Source: Peribacillus asahii (GTDB lineage: Bacteria; Bacillota; Bacilli; Bacillales; DSM-1321). From it: a stretch of 37,490 nucleotides of DNA. A model generated the notes under the pieces. It was not told where the DNA came from. It worked only from the letters and a program-made list of their open reading frames with translations, and searched no databases. This document shows positions 1 to 7,460 of this stretch, in pieces. The position numbers were made by a program, and so were the translations under genes. How positions within the stretch are numbered: the stretch's first letter is position 1; each line of letters begins with the position of its first letter. Where the stretch lies: the NCBI RefSeq assembly GCF_003570725.1, contig NZ_QWVS01000046.1, positions 1-37,490 on the forward strand, given 5' to 3'.

Positions 1-39
1 AATAGCCGATAAAGCAATTAACCATCTGTTTTTCGTCAT
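1..39 (-). CDS. MFS transporter, OFA (oxalate/formate antiporter)-like family, N-terminal fragment at window edge
   Basis: Only the first 13 codons lie in the window; they read MTKNRWLIALSAI. A ribosome binding site (AGGGGAAGAAT) sits just before the ATG at 39. The KNRWLIALSA opening is typical of OFA-family carboxylate transporters, which exchange or import small organic acids across the cytoplasmic membrane. The gene runs off the left edge, so family assignment rests on this short stretch alone. It follows the thiolase on the same strand, about 200 bp away, and may belong to the same organic-acid cluster. Confidence 0.5.
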   Translation of the reverse strand, partial: MTKNRWLIALSAI

Positions 40-240
40 ATTCTTCCCCTTTTTCAGTAAAAAAACATGTAGAACGACCCATCTGATATACTTGGTTATA
101 GAGTTTATGCCATATTGACATATGCACTGGATATGGAGGGGGTAATGGGATACCCCTAATCTTGAAAACTGTTCAAAACATAAATGGACTACGAACGTTT
201 AGTCATCCAGAATCTCACTGGCATTAGCCAGCTTGCCTGT

Positions 241-1446
241 TTATAGGTGGGAGTCTCCATTAAAGCGTTCAACCACCGTTGCAATACCTTGACCTCCACC
301 AATACATAATGTTGCTAATCCGTAACGTTCATCTCTTCGCTTTAATTCATGCAATAACGAAACCAATATACGCGTTCCACTGGCACCAATTGGGTGACCT
401 AGAGCAATTGCTCCACCATTCACATTTAAAATTTCGTCATTAAAATTTAATTCTTTTCCAACGGCTACTGACTGTGCAGCAAAAGCTTCGTTTGCTTCAA
501 TAAGATTTATGTCTTCAAGGGATAGACCTGCTATTTCCAATGCTTTTTTAGTAGCTGGGACAGGACCAATCCCCATAATGCTTGGATCAACACCAGCACT
601 AGCATTCGCACGAATAGTGGCTAGTGGCTTAATTCCCAATTCATCCGCTTTCTGCTTACTCATTACAACAACAGCGGCAGCTCCATCATTAATGCCTGAA
701 GCATTGGCAGCCGTTACGATACCATCTTTTTTGAAGGCTGGCCGTAATTTTTCCAGTGTTTCCATGCTTGTTCCAGGTTTAGGAAACTCATCCTTTGTAA
801 AAACTATAGCATCTCCTTTTCTTTGCGGAATGACAACAGGAACAATTTCATCTTCAAAACGACCAGACTCAATTGCTACAAACGCTCTATGTTGACTTCG
901 AACAGCGAATTGATCTAGTTCTTCCCTTGTCAGCTCGTATTTTTCACAAAGGTTTTCTGCAGTAACTCCCATATGATAATCGTTAAATGCACACCATAAG
1001 CCATCTTGAATCATACTATCAATTGCCTTTTGATCTCCCAAGCGAAATCCTGAACGGGCATTGTTTAACAAATAGGGCGCTTGGCTCATGTTCTCCATAC
1101 CGCCTGCAACAACAATGTCAGCACCTCCAGCTAAAATGGACTGTGCAGCCAAATGAACTGCTTTTAATCCCGAGCCACACACTTGATTAACCGTAAATGC
1201 CGGCACCTCCTGAGGAATACCCGCGTGAATTGAAGCTTGTCGAGCAGGATTTTGACCTGCTCCAGCTTGAAGAACGTTTCCCATAATCACTTCATTTATT
1301 TGTTCTGGGTTAATTCCAGCCTTTTCTAGTGCAGATTGAATAACAAGAGCACCTAGTTTTGGTGCTGAAATATTTTTTAAACTTCCATTGAAATTTCCGA
1401 TTGGCGTACGAACCGCACTAACTATAACTATTTCTTGTTTCGACAT
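241..1446 (-). CDS. acetyl-CoA C-acetyltransferase (thiolase II)
   Basis: A 401-residue biosynthetic/degradative thiolase (AtoB/PhaA/ThlA type). It condenses two acetyl-CoA to acetoacetyl-CoA, or runs in reverse, in the cytoplasm. The active-site residues are all visible: nucleophilic Cys90 in VNQVCGSG, His351 in [10 protein letters not shown], and Cys381 in LCIGGGQG. Length is normal for the family. A ribosome binding site (AGGGAGACG) precedes the ATG. It lies downstream of a PhaB-type reductase and acetate kinase on the same strand, with a 230-bp gap to the reductase. The context suggests acetoacetyl-CoA or 3-hydroxybutyryl-CoA metabolism linked to acetate. Direction of flux cannot be told from sequence, and a beta-oxidation FadA-like role is less likely given the neighbours. 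Confidence 0.92.
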   Translation of the reverse strand: MSKQEIVIVSAVRTPIGNFNGSLKNISAPKLGALVIQSALEKAGINPEQINEVIMGNVLQAGAGQNPARQASIHAGIPQEVPAFTVNQVCGSGLKAVHLAAQSILAGGADIVVAGGMENMSQAPYLLNNARSGFRLGDQKAIDSMIQDGLWCAFNDYHMGVTAENLCEKYELTREELDQFAVRSQHRAFVAIESGRFEDEIVPVVIPQRKGDAIVFTKDEFPKPGTSMETLEKLRPAFKKDGIVTAANASGINDGAAAVVVMSKQKADELGIKPLATIRANASAGVDPSIMGIGPVPATKKALEIAGLSLEDINLIEANEAFAAQSVAVGKELNFNDEILNVNGGAIALGHPIGASGTRILVSLLHELKRRDERYGLATLCIGGGQGIATVVERFNGDSHL

Positions 1447-1678
1447 TTTAATCGTCTCCCTAAAATAAGATTTATTATATAAATTTAGGCTTAAAACCTC
1501 GCTACTTTCAGGATTGTAGATGTAAGCACATTTTCAAAGTTGGAGAGGGGGGAAGAACTCCCCGATTAACTCCTTTTCACATCTTATGGTGGATGATCCA
1601 CATCACCAATGTTAAATTAATTTTTTCCCTCGCCGGAAATCACTTTGTAAGCTAACCACTGACTTAGCCTCTATGAAT
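1447..1678. other. intergenic region between reductase and thiolase, with 13-bp palindrome
   Basis: No gene was recognised. The gap holds a perfect palindrome, GTGGATGATCCAC, at 1589-1601 and a G-rich/C-rich hairpin near 1545-1565. The size of the gap and the palindrome leave room for a separate thiolase promoter or an operator, but no regulator can be assigned. Confidence 0.3.
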
Positions 1679-2422
1679 CTACATATATATTCCACCGTTA
1701 ATATTTAACTGTTGCCCTGTAATATAATCACCGTCTTGGCATAGATAAATGATTCCGCGGGCAATTTCTTCTGGCTGGCCTAAGCGACGTTGTGGAACTT
1801 TAGAAATAAGTTTTTCACGGATATCTTCCGGAATTTCTTTAACCATCTCTGTTTCAATATATCCTGGACAAATTGCGTTAACGGTTACACTGCTTTTTGC
1901 AAGCTCAAGCGCCAATGATTTTGTGTAACCAATCAATCCTGCTTTAGCTGCAGCATAGTTTGTTTGCCCAAAACCACCAAACTGTCCGATAATAGAGGAA
2001 ATGTTAATGATTCGTCCTGCATCAGATTCTAGAAGGTGAGGTAAGGCAGCTGATGATGTATTGTAAACACTGTTTAAATTCACATCAATGACTGTGCGCC
2101 AGTCTTCCTCACTGAGTTTTTTAAAGGTTTTGTCTCTTGTAATTCCTGCATTATTTATAAGAATGTCTAATCGACCGAAATGATTAATCGTTTCTTCTAC
2201 TAGTTTTCTAGATTGTTCTAAATTTGAAACATCTGCTTGCACCGCGTATACTTCACTACCTGCTTCTTTAAGTTCTGCGATAAGCTTTTCTGCGGAACCT
2301 ACGCTACTGTTATAGTTTACTACGACTTTTACACCATGCTTAGCCAACTCTCTTGTAATTGCTTGTCCAATTCCCTTTGCCCCGCCTGTTACAATCGCTA
2401 CTTTTTCGTTTAAATTTACCAT
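1679..2422 (-). CDS. SDR-family reductase, acetoacetyl-CoA reductase (PhaB) or 3-oxoacyl-ACP reductase (FabG) type
   Basis: A classical short-chain dehydrogenase of 247 residues, counting from the ATG at 2422. A TTG one codon earlier (2425) is also possible; AAGGAG lies upstream of both. Counted from that TTG, the cofactor motif TGGAKGIG is at 13-20, NNAG at 91-94, and the catalytic residues are Ser144, Tyr157 and Lys161 (YAAAK). The C-terminus NINGGIYM resembles PhaB-type reductases, which reduce acetoacetyl-CoA to 3-hydroxybutyryl-CoA with NADPH. Sitting between acetate kinase and a thiolase supports the acetoacetyl-CoA assignment over fatty-acid synthesis. No PHA synthase is in the window, so a polymer pathway is not shown. 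Confidence 0.85.
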   Translation of the reverse strand: MVNLNEKVAIVTGGAKGIGQAITRELAKHGVKVVVNYNSSVGSAEKLIAELKEAGSEVYAVQADVSNLEQSRKLVEETINHFGRLDILINNAGITRDKTFKKLSEEDWRTVIDVNLNSVYNTSSAALPHLLESDAGRIINISSIIGQFGGFGQTNYAAAKAGLIGYTKSLALELAKSSVTVNAICPGYIETEMVKEIPEDIREKLISKVPQRRLGQPEEIARGIIYLCQDGDYITGQQLNINGGIYM

Positions 2423-2568
2423 CAATATACACTCCTTATATGTATAATTTTTTAAAAAACATTCCGAAGAGCTTTATCTAAAAATTGTAAACATGTAACT
2501 TTTCAGTCTTTTTTATACATTAAATAATTCTTTCTTCATGTTCAAAATTTCATCCTAAAACAAGATTT

Positions 2569-3780
2569 TTATGCTCTAACAAACTGACTTTTGTGAGGTG
2601 TTAAGCGAACGGTATCTCTTGCAATCATGACTTCTTCATTTGTCGGAATGACCAACACTTTGACCGGTGAATGCCGATAACTAATGAACACTTGGTTATC
2701 CTGGACATTATTAAAGGATGGATTCCAATACACGCCTAAAAACTCCAGACCTTCTAGAACACGAGCCCGAATGACGTCACTATTTTCGCCGATACCTGCC
2801 GTAAAAATGATCGCATCGAGTCCATTCATTTGTATCGCGTACATCCCGATATATTTACGAATTCTCTCAGCAAACACTTGAATCGCCAGTTCTGCTCGTT
2901 TGTTTCCTTTTTCTGCTTCTTCCTGAATATCGCGAAGATCACTTGAGAAACCGGATATCCCGAGTAATCCGCTTTTCTTATTTAACATGTCGACCACTTC
3001 ATCTACGGTCTGACCTGTTTTCTGTATGATATAGGAGATGAGTGCTGGATCAATATTTCCGGAACGAGTTCCCATCGTCAGTCCAGCCAGCGGTGTGAAT
3101 CCCATTGATGTGTCAATCGATTGGCCACCGTTAATCGCCGTAATGCTAGCGCCATTTCCGAGGTGGCAAGAAACGAGACGAAGCTTCTCAATCGGACGCT
3201 TCAACAATTCTGCGCAACGTTGTGATACATATTGATGACTTGTCCCATGGAATCCATATTTACGTATACCATATTGTTGATAATAGTCGTACGGCAAACT
3301 GTAAAGAAAGGCTGGCTCAGGCATTGTTTGATGAAAAGCGGTATCAAACACGGCTACAGAAGGGACATTAGGCAATAGATGCAAAAATGCTTTAATACCG
3401 ATAAGATTAACTGGATTGTGAAGGGGAGCGAGCTCCGAAACTTCCTCAATCCCTCTCAATACTTCGGGGGTGATCAGCACAGATTCACTAAATGTTTCGC
3501 CACCATGCACAACACGGTGACCGATTCCATCAATTTCATCAAATGATGAAATAATCCCTAAACTAAGCAACTTGTTCAAAAGAATTTTTACGGCCTCTTG
3601 ATGATTAGCAATCTCTTGAACGACTTTTACTTTTTTACCACAAGCCTCAATCGTAAATACTGAATCTTTTAAACCGATGCGCTCTACCACACCCTTTGTG
3701 ATATTTACTTCTTCCGGCATCTCTAACAGTTGAAATTTCAATGAGGAACTTCCGGCGTTGATTGCAAAAATTTTGGCCAT
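2569..3780 (-). CDS. ackA: acetate kinase
   Basis: A 403-residue ASKHA-fold kinase interconverting acetyl phosphate and acetate with ADP/ATP. Visible motifs are NAGSSSLKF at 8-16, GHRVVHGGE around Arg89, FDTAFH with Asp146, FHGTSH with His178, [10 protein letters not shown] with Arg239, and a C-terminal NEEVMIARD. These are the substrate and nucleotide residues expected in AckA, and the length is normal. The start is supported by GGAGATGATTGA before the ATG. Butyrate kinase is excluded by length and motifs. It heads a minus-strand cluster with the reductase and thiolase. The 760-bp upstream region contains a cre-like site, consistent with CcpA control known for Bacillus ackA. Bacilli usually carry a housekeeping ackA elsewhere, so this may be a second, cluster-specific copy; that cannot be tested here. 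Confidence 0.93.
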   Translation of the reverse strand: MAKIFAINAGSSSLKFQLLEMPEEVNITKGVVERIGLKDSVFTIEACGKKVKVVQEIANHQEAVKILLNKLLSLGIISSFDEIDGIGHRVVHGGETFSESVLITPEVLRGIEEVSELAPLHNPVNLIGIKAFLHLLPNVPSVAVFDTAFHQTMPEPAFLYSLPYDYYQQYGIRKYGFHGTSHQYVSQRCAELLKRPIEKLRLVSCHLGNGASITAINGGQSIDTSMGFTPLAGLTMGTRSGNIDPALISYIIQKTGQTVDEVVDMLNKKSGLLGISGFSSDLRDIQEEAEKGNKRAELAIQVFAERIRKYIGMYAIQMNGLDAIIFTAGIGENSDVIRARVLEGLEFLGVYWNPSFNNVQDNQVFISYRHSPVKVLVIPTNEEVMIARDTVRLTPHKSQFVRA

Positions 3781-3946
3781 TCAATCATCTCCATATAATG
3801 TAGTCCACCCTAACTATCCACATGTAATCGAAGACACGCTAAAGTTTTATTAAAATCAAGTCGCCTTCTGTATTGAACATGTTGGAAATATCAATTGCCC
3901 CTTACACCTTCTTTACTGAAGCAATACTTGGTTATGTGCAATTATG

Positions 3947-4066
3947 TTACTCTTCCGTAATCCAGTCACAGTTGACACAAACGATTGGACGAATTTCTTT
4001 ATGATCGTTTGTATGATTTAAGTTCCATTTTTCTTATATCTCTTTGATATGTTTGATTCGATTCAT
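3947..4066 (-). pseudogene. possible decayed small protein gene with in-frame stop
   Basis: Reading from an ATG at 4066, preceded by AGGAGG, the frame gives MNRIKHIKEI, then a TAA at 4036-4034. It resumes in the same frame as EKWNLNHTNDHKEIRP and ends IVCVNCDWITEE before TAA at 3949-3947. The second half, with its CxxC pair, looks like real coding sequence. The alternative frame from the nearest ATG after the AGGAGG gives only a 24-residue peptide. I do not recognise the family, and it could be chance. Confidence 0.25.
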
Positions 4067-4131
4067 TTCTCATAACATCCTCCTATTAATTTCTCCATCT
4101 TACCTACTCTGTTTTGAAATGATTTTTCAAA

Positions 4132-4147
4132 TTGAAAACGCTTAAAT
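4132..4147. promoter_or_regulatory. cre-like (CcpA) site upstream of ackA
   Basis: TTGAAAACGCTTAAAT matches the catabolite-responsive element consensus except near its right end. Acetate kinase genes in Bacillus are known CcpA targets with cre sites well upstream of the promoter, so position and neighbour agree. This is a match by eye only. Confidence 0.35.
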
Positions 4148-4419
4148 AATTAGGAAAGTATATTCCTGCTCCACCTTTTAGGTAGACTTTTACAAAAAAG
4201 TCCCTCCTTTCAAACGAAATTGTTTGAAAAGATTAACTTCCTCCTTCCCAAACAACTCGTATAACAACTTTTATCTTTTACAACTTTATAACATTTTTGG
4301 TTTTTTTGTCCTGTCTTTCGGATATAACGTGCTATGTTCTGATGAAAAGGGATAATGAGGGACGAATTAAAATTGAAAAAATAATTAACGAAATATAAAA
4401 AAATTTAAAATATTGCAGG

Positions 4420-4448
4420 GTGACAAATATTAGTTTGGTGTTTATAAT
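4420..4448 (+). promoter_or_regulatory. sigma-A promoter of the LytTR regulator gene
   Basis: A GTGACA -35 box (5 of 6 to TTGACA) at 4420-4425 is followed after exactly 17 bp by a perfect TATAAT at 4443-4448. Transcription would start near 4455, at the edge of the direct repeats. The gene starts at 4544, leaving an untranslated leader of about 90 bases that includes all three repeats. Confidence 0.6.
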
Positions 4449-4452
4449 TGCG

Positions 4453-4524
4453 CCAAACATTGTTTACAATTTTCCAAACATTGTTTACAATTGTACCAAA
4501 CATTGTTTACAATTATGCCAAATA
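4453..4524 (+). repeat. three 19-bp direct repeats (21-22 bp period) plus a partial fourth, between promoter and LytTR gene
   Basis: CCAAACATTGTTTACAATT occurs identically at 4453-4471, 4474-4492 and 4496-4514; a partial copy (CCAAATA) begins at 4518. Each copy contains the dyad ATTGT-TT-ACAAT. The 21-22 bp spacing places all copies on the same face of the DNA helix, two turns apart. They sit directly downstream of the predicted -10 box. LytTR regulators bind repeated sites, so an autoregulatory operator is likely, but the binding protein is inferred. Confidence 0.8.
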
Positions 4525-4543
4525 TAGAGAAGGGAGCATAAAC

Positions 4544-5203
4544 ATGGAAAACTTAGTTGTTTGTCAAATAACAAAATTGATTGAGGATTGGATTCCTAAA
4601 GAGGCGTCTGTAGCGATTGCAGTCGACAATAAATATTTAGATTATTATGCTGGCCTTCACGACATTGAAATTCGTCCCGGACAGCCAATCCCTACAGGAA
4701 GCATTTCAGAACGCGTTTTCCACCGACAGGGCCGAGTTGAGACTTTTATAGATGACTCTGTATTCGGAATTTCCTATTACGGTATAGGTTATCCCGTAAT
4801 AGGACGGGAAGGAAATGCGGGGGTACTAACGGTGATTCTACCACCTAGATATTCATTAAAGAAACAAACACCTCTTTCTTTTTTAATCGGAAAACAAGGA
4901 GAATTTTGGACTCCAATCCCTGTTGATCAAATAACTCATATTGAAGGCAATCAAAAAAAGACATGGTTTTATACTACTGCTGGTCAGTATACTACCAATT
5001 ACACTCTTAAGTATCTCGAAGAAAAGCTGCCAGACTCTTTTCTCCGTATTCATCGTTCATATATCGTAAATCTCTCTTTTATTAATCAGATTTATCGTGA
5101 TATACATTCTAACTTAAAAGTTAAACTTAAAAGCCCTGAATTCAGCGCTTTGACGATTAGTCAAACCTATATACCTCGTGTACGGCAGACTCTTGGATTT
5201 TAA
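4544..5203 (+). CDS. LytTR-family transcriptional regulator with N-terminal sensor-like domain
   Basis: 219 residues from the ATG at 4544, chosen because AGAAGGGAG stands 8 bases upstream. A longer in-frame extension to 4448 would translate the operator-like repeats and has no ribosome binding site. Residues 1 to about 105 form an alpha/beta domain with SISERVFHR and FGISYYGIGYPVIGREG; this resembles the small ligand-sensing modules (PAS/GAF-like) of some soluble Bacillus sensors. Residues about 118-219 are a LytTR DNA-binding domain (ITHIEGNQ, then FLRIHRSYIVNL). No receiver domain with a phospho-Asp and no membrane segment is present, so it is probably a one-component cytoplasmic sensor. 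It is divergent from ackA and is the likely regulator of the ackA-reductase-thiolase cluster and of itself. The ligand is unknown. Confidence 0.8.
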   Translation: MENLVVCQITKLIEDWIPKEASVAIAVDNKYLDYYAGLHDIEIRPGQPIPTGSISERVFHRQGRVETFIDDSVFGISYYGIGYPVIGREGNAGVLTVILPPRYSLKKQTPLSFLIGKQGEFWTPIPVDQITHIEGNQKKTWFYTTAGQYTTNYTLKYLEEKLPDSFLRIHRSYIVNLSFINQIYRDIHSNLKVKLKSPEFSALTISQTYIPRVRQTLGF

Positions 5204-5580
5204 CCCTGTCAGGAAATAGAGGGCTTACAAATATATAGTTGGTAGCAAGGTTTGAATAAATTTCTAAACAAACCTGATATGAATGAAATAGCACTAGGTG
5301 ACCTCAGTTGCTTTTTCGTAATAACGATTGTATTACTGTGTTAAACCGAGTTTGTACATCAATTGAGTTCCACCTACGGGAAACATTATCCCAGAATGAT
5401 TTTTGTAGAAAAATATATGTAAGTATTTATGCTAAAAGAAAGACAAAAGGAAGAAACTAAGTGAATAATTAATTGCTTTATTAGTTCTTTAATACAAGGG
5501 ATACCACTACACGCCATTAAGATAAAATGAAAAAAACGCTATTCTTTCAGTAAAATACTCGAAAAGGAAGGCGTTTTTTT
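5204..5580. other. intergenic; left flank of an IS4-type remnant
   Basis: No gene was recognised. Near the right end, A-rich sequence with CGC (about 5528-5540) pairs with GCGTTTTTTT (5571-5580); this is either a terminator-like hairpin or the leader of the IS4-type transposase that begins at 5581. The short sequence CCATTAAG near 5513-5520 may be the worn outer end of that element. Confidence 0.3.
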
Positions 5581-5807
5581 ATGGACCTCTCTCTTTCTGA
5601 AGAATTACATCTATTCTCACAAGAATTACAACGCTTTCTATCCCCCATCTTCCTACAAAAAATCGCTAAACAGGTCGGTTTTGTGTAGCAAACAGATGAA
5701 CTCATCGCCCTTTGCGTTTGGCTCAGCCAAGAGAAGTTGTCAGTACATCCCTTACGCGACTATGTGGTCGGTTAGAGGCTTCGACCGGCGTACTTATGAG
5801 TCAAGAG
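5581..5807 (+). pseudogene. IS4-family (IS231-like) transposase, 5' fragment
   Basis: The ATG at 5581 opens MDLSLSEELHLFSQELQRFL, the usual start of IS231/IS4-type transposases in bacilli. A TAG appears after ...KQVGFV, the frame resumes with TDELIALCVWLSQ, then a frameshift leads to TSLTRLCGRLEASTGVLMSQ. All three pieces fit one family in order. The reading stops at the left end of the IS6-family element at 5808, and no 3' part is found beyond that element. Dead and truncated. Confidence 0.75.
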
Positions 5808-6674
5808 AGTTCTGGTGCAAAGATTGCACTTATTGGAAACGGGTATATATAAATCCCCTTAATGGAATCTATTCTTATGAAACCATTCCAAATAGTTGAT
5901 GAATGAACTTCACTTGATTTTGGACAGACTTGTCCCGTAAAGCAAGTTGTCCTTTTTTAATGATATGCATCGCTTCTATTCCCGAAAGAATAGATGTAAC
6001 TGTCCGAAAAGATTTCAATCCTAACATCGAACGAACTCTCTTTTTAATAAAACGATGATCTTGTTCCACAATATTATTAAGATATTTTACCTGCCGTATT
6101 TGGATACCTACGGGCATCTTTTTCTCTTTCTTCAACTCTTCAATCGCCATAGGATAGGCTGGGTTCTTGTCTACTGTAATGACCCGAGGCTTAGAGACAT
6201 GAAAAGACCGCAACGCTTTCTTGAAAAAGCGCTTTGCAGCCTTATGATTTCTTGTTTTGCTTAAATAAAAATCAATCGTATTTCCTTCTGAATCAACGGC
6301 ACGATATAGGTACATCCATTGACTTTTGACTTTCGCATACGTCTCATCAACCCGCCAAGAATCATTGGTTGGCTTAAGATGACGCCGTACTCGCTCATCT
6401 AATTCAGGACCATACTGATGAACCCAGCGCATGATGGTTGTATGAGCAATAGATAGTCCGCGTTCTTCCATCATTTCGACTAAATCACGAAAACTGAGGT
6501 TGTACCGTAGATACCATCTTACGGTTAATAAAATAATATCAGGCTGATAATGTTTCCACTTGAATAGATTTTACTTTTTCATACTAATCACGCCCCTTTT
6601 TTAGAGTAATAGTATCAGTATGTCCAAGATTTAGAGATTCATTGCCATTGTCTTGAAGTTTTTGCACCAGAACC
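5808..6674 (-). mobile_element. IS6-family insertion sequence (IS240-like), 867 bp
   Basis: The left end GTTCTGGTGCAAA (5809-5821) is the inverse of the right end TTTGCACCAGAAC (6661-6673); one further base (A at 5808, C at 6674) is a mismatch. The single transposase gene fills the element. Size and ends fit the IS6 family. The flanking octamers do not match, so no target duplication is visible. Left flank is an IS4 remnant and right flank a group II intron fragment, so the element sits at a rearrangement junction, as IS6-type cointegration and deletion often leave. Confidence 0.85.
5875..6582 (-). pseudogene. IS6-family DDE transposase with premature stop at codon 4
   Basis: The natural ATG (6582) is followed by AAA AAG TAA, after which the frame reads NLFKWKHYQPDIILLTVRW and continues open to the end. 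The full frame is 235 residues, the family norm. The DDE residues are in SWRVDETYAK, VITVDKNPAYP and NIVEQDHRFIKKR. The first downstream ATG (6474) would yield 199 residues and lose the N-terminal helix-turn-helix segment. Either this copy is inactive or a weak alternative start is used. The C-terminal peptide resembles the one left in the miniature element at 19291-19509. Confidence 0.8.
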
Positions 6675-6945
6675 GTTCCCGGTGTCTTTGAACCTTTGTT
6701 GTTTTTTATCGTGCGGTAGGCTAACAAGATGTTTTCTCTAGATGTGATAATATCGTATAAAAATCTAAAAGATTCTCCCTTATTGGCACTATCATACAAG
6801 TCCGTAAAGGTTTCTGTCATTCCGTAGTAATCCCAATACCTTATCGCTTGCACTGTGGCACCCTCCTCTTCGAGGTGATGTTCCCACGTTCTTACCCGAT
6901 CGGTGCAACTCACTTTTGAAAAATAATCGTTAACTCTAGTTGTTC
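6675..6945 (-). pseudogene. group II intron reverse transcriptase/maturase (LtrA-type), N-terminal fragment
   Basis: Minus-strand reading gives TDRVRTWEHHLEEEGATVQ, AIRYWDYYGMTETFTDLYD, FLYDIITSRENILLAYRTIK and NNKGSKTPGT. This is the conserved N-terminal part of LtrA-like intron proteins. The reverse transcriptase core that should follow is cut off by the IS6-family end at 6674. At the other side the sequence passes directly into a BenE-like coding region near 6945, so the structured 5' RNA part of the intron is also missing. Both sides of the intron are therefore deleted. Confidence 0.8.
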
Positions 6946-7266
6946 CTTTTGTTATAGCCCTGCCAAGTGTGATCGTTATAGTGATCGCTGGACTAGCCAT
7001 GCTAGGTGTTCTCATCAATTCACTAAAAACAGCTTTTTCTGATAGTAAGTTTCAAATGGGTGCCTTTTTTGCCTTAATTATTGGGAATGTCAGGTGTGAA
7101 CTTTTTCAATATTAGCGCTCCACTGTGGATAATTCTTGGAAGTTTACTAGTTTCATCTCTGATTGAAAAGGAACATTTTTCTTCAAAGTCGAAGGTAGAA
7201 AAAGCGAAGAATTCAAAAGAAGAAATAATTGCTTGGAATGATCTAACTAGTAGATCAAACTCTTAA
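6936..7266 (+). pseudogene. BenE-family (benzoate:H+ symporter-like) transporter, C-terminal remnant with frameshift
   Basis: Plus strand reads FVIALPSVIVIVIAGLAML, GVLINSLKTAFSDSKFQMG and AFFALIIG. After one extra base near 7085 it continues MSGVNFFNISAPLWIILGSL to a hydrophilic tail and TAA at 7264-7266. The hydrophobic pattern and the NSLKTAF...GAFFALIIG stretch match the last membrane helices of BenE-type aromatic acid transporters. The N-terminal three quarters are absent; the break coincides with the group II intron fragment. Confidence 0.6.
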
Positions 7267-7347
7267 AGATTATTTATATCATCATTATATACTAGTCATC
7301 ATGTTATTCTATTTTTCTTATTGGCAGTGGACAATAAGAAAGCAAGT

Positions 7348-7390
7348 GTAAAATAGGCTCCATCTGATAAACAGGTGGGGCCTATTTTAC
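7348..7390. terminator. intrinsic terminator downstream of the germination operon
   Basis: GTAAAATAGGC and GCCTATTTTAC form an 11-bp perfect stem with a G/C core and flanking A/T tracts. It lies about 70 bp beyond the gerB-type stop codon and also beyond the BenE remnant, so it can serve both strands. Confidence 0.7.
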
Positions 7391-7460
7391 GCTTACTTAT
7401 AAATCTACATTTCTCTTCTCCAACAGGAATCATTCCATCTCACGATTTATAACTGCATTA

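Larger units (their letters stand above)
3781..4419. other. long intergenic region between ackA and the LytTR gene
   Basis: No intact gene. Two items stand out and are listed separately: a decayed small ORF on the minus strand (3947-4066) and a cre-like sequence (4132-4147). The rest is AT-rich with short A/T runs. The ackA promoter must lie here, but no clear sigma-A pair could be assigned by eye. Confidence 0.5.

Noticed and set aside
4453..4524. Mini CRISPR array
   Set aside because: Spacers would be only 2-3 bp, there are no cas genes, and the copies sit next to a promoter; an operator fits better.
4448..4543. N-terminal extension of the LytTR gene
   Set aside because: It translates the direct repeats, lacks a ribosome binding site and would begin at the -10 box; the ATG at 4544 has a proper signal.
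5800..6682. 8-bp target duplication around the IS6-family element
   Set aside because: The flanking octamers do not match; adjacent sequences come from different elements.
6584..7018. Complete 144-residue protein on the minus strand
   Set aside because: It is a chimera: antisense of BenE, then an LtrA fragment, then the IS6 end. Only the middle part is meaningful.
7081..7266. Independent small gene
   Set aside because: The peptide continues the BenE tail after a one-base shift, so it is part of that pseudogene.
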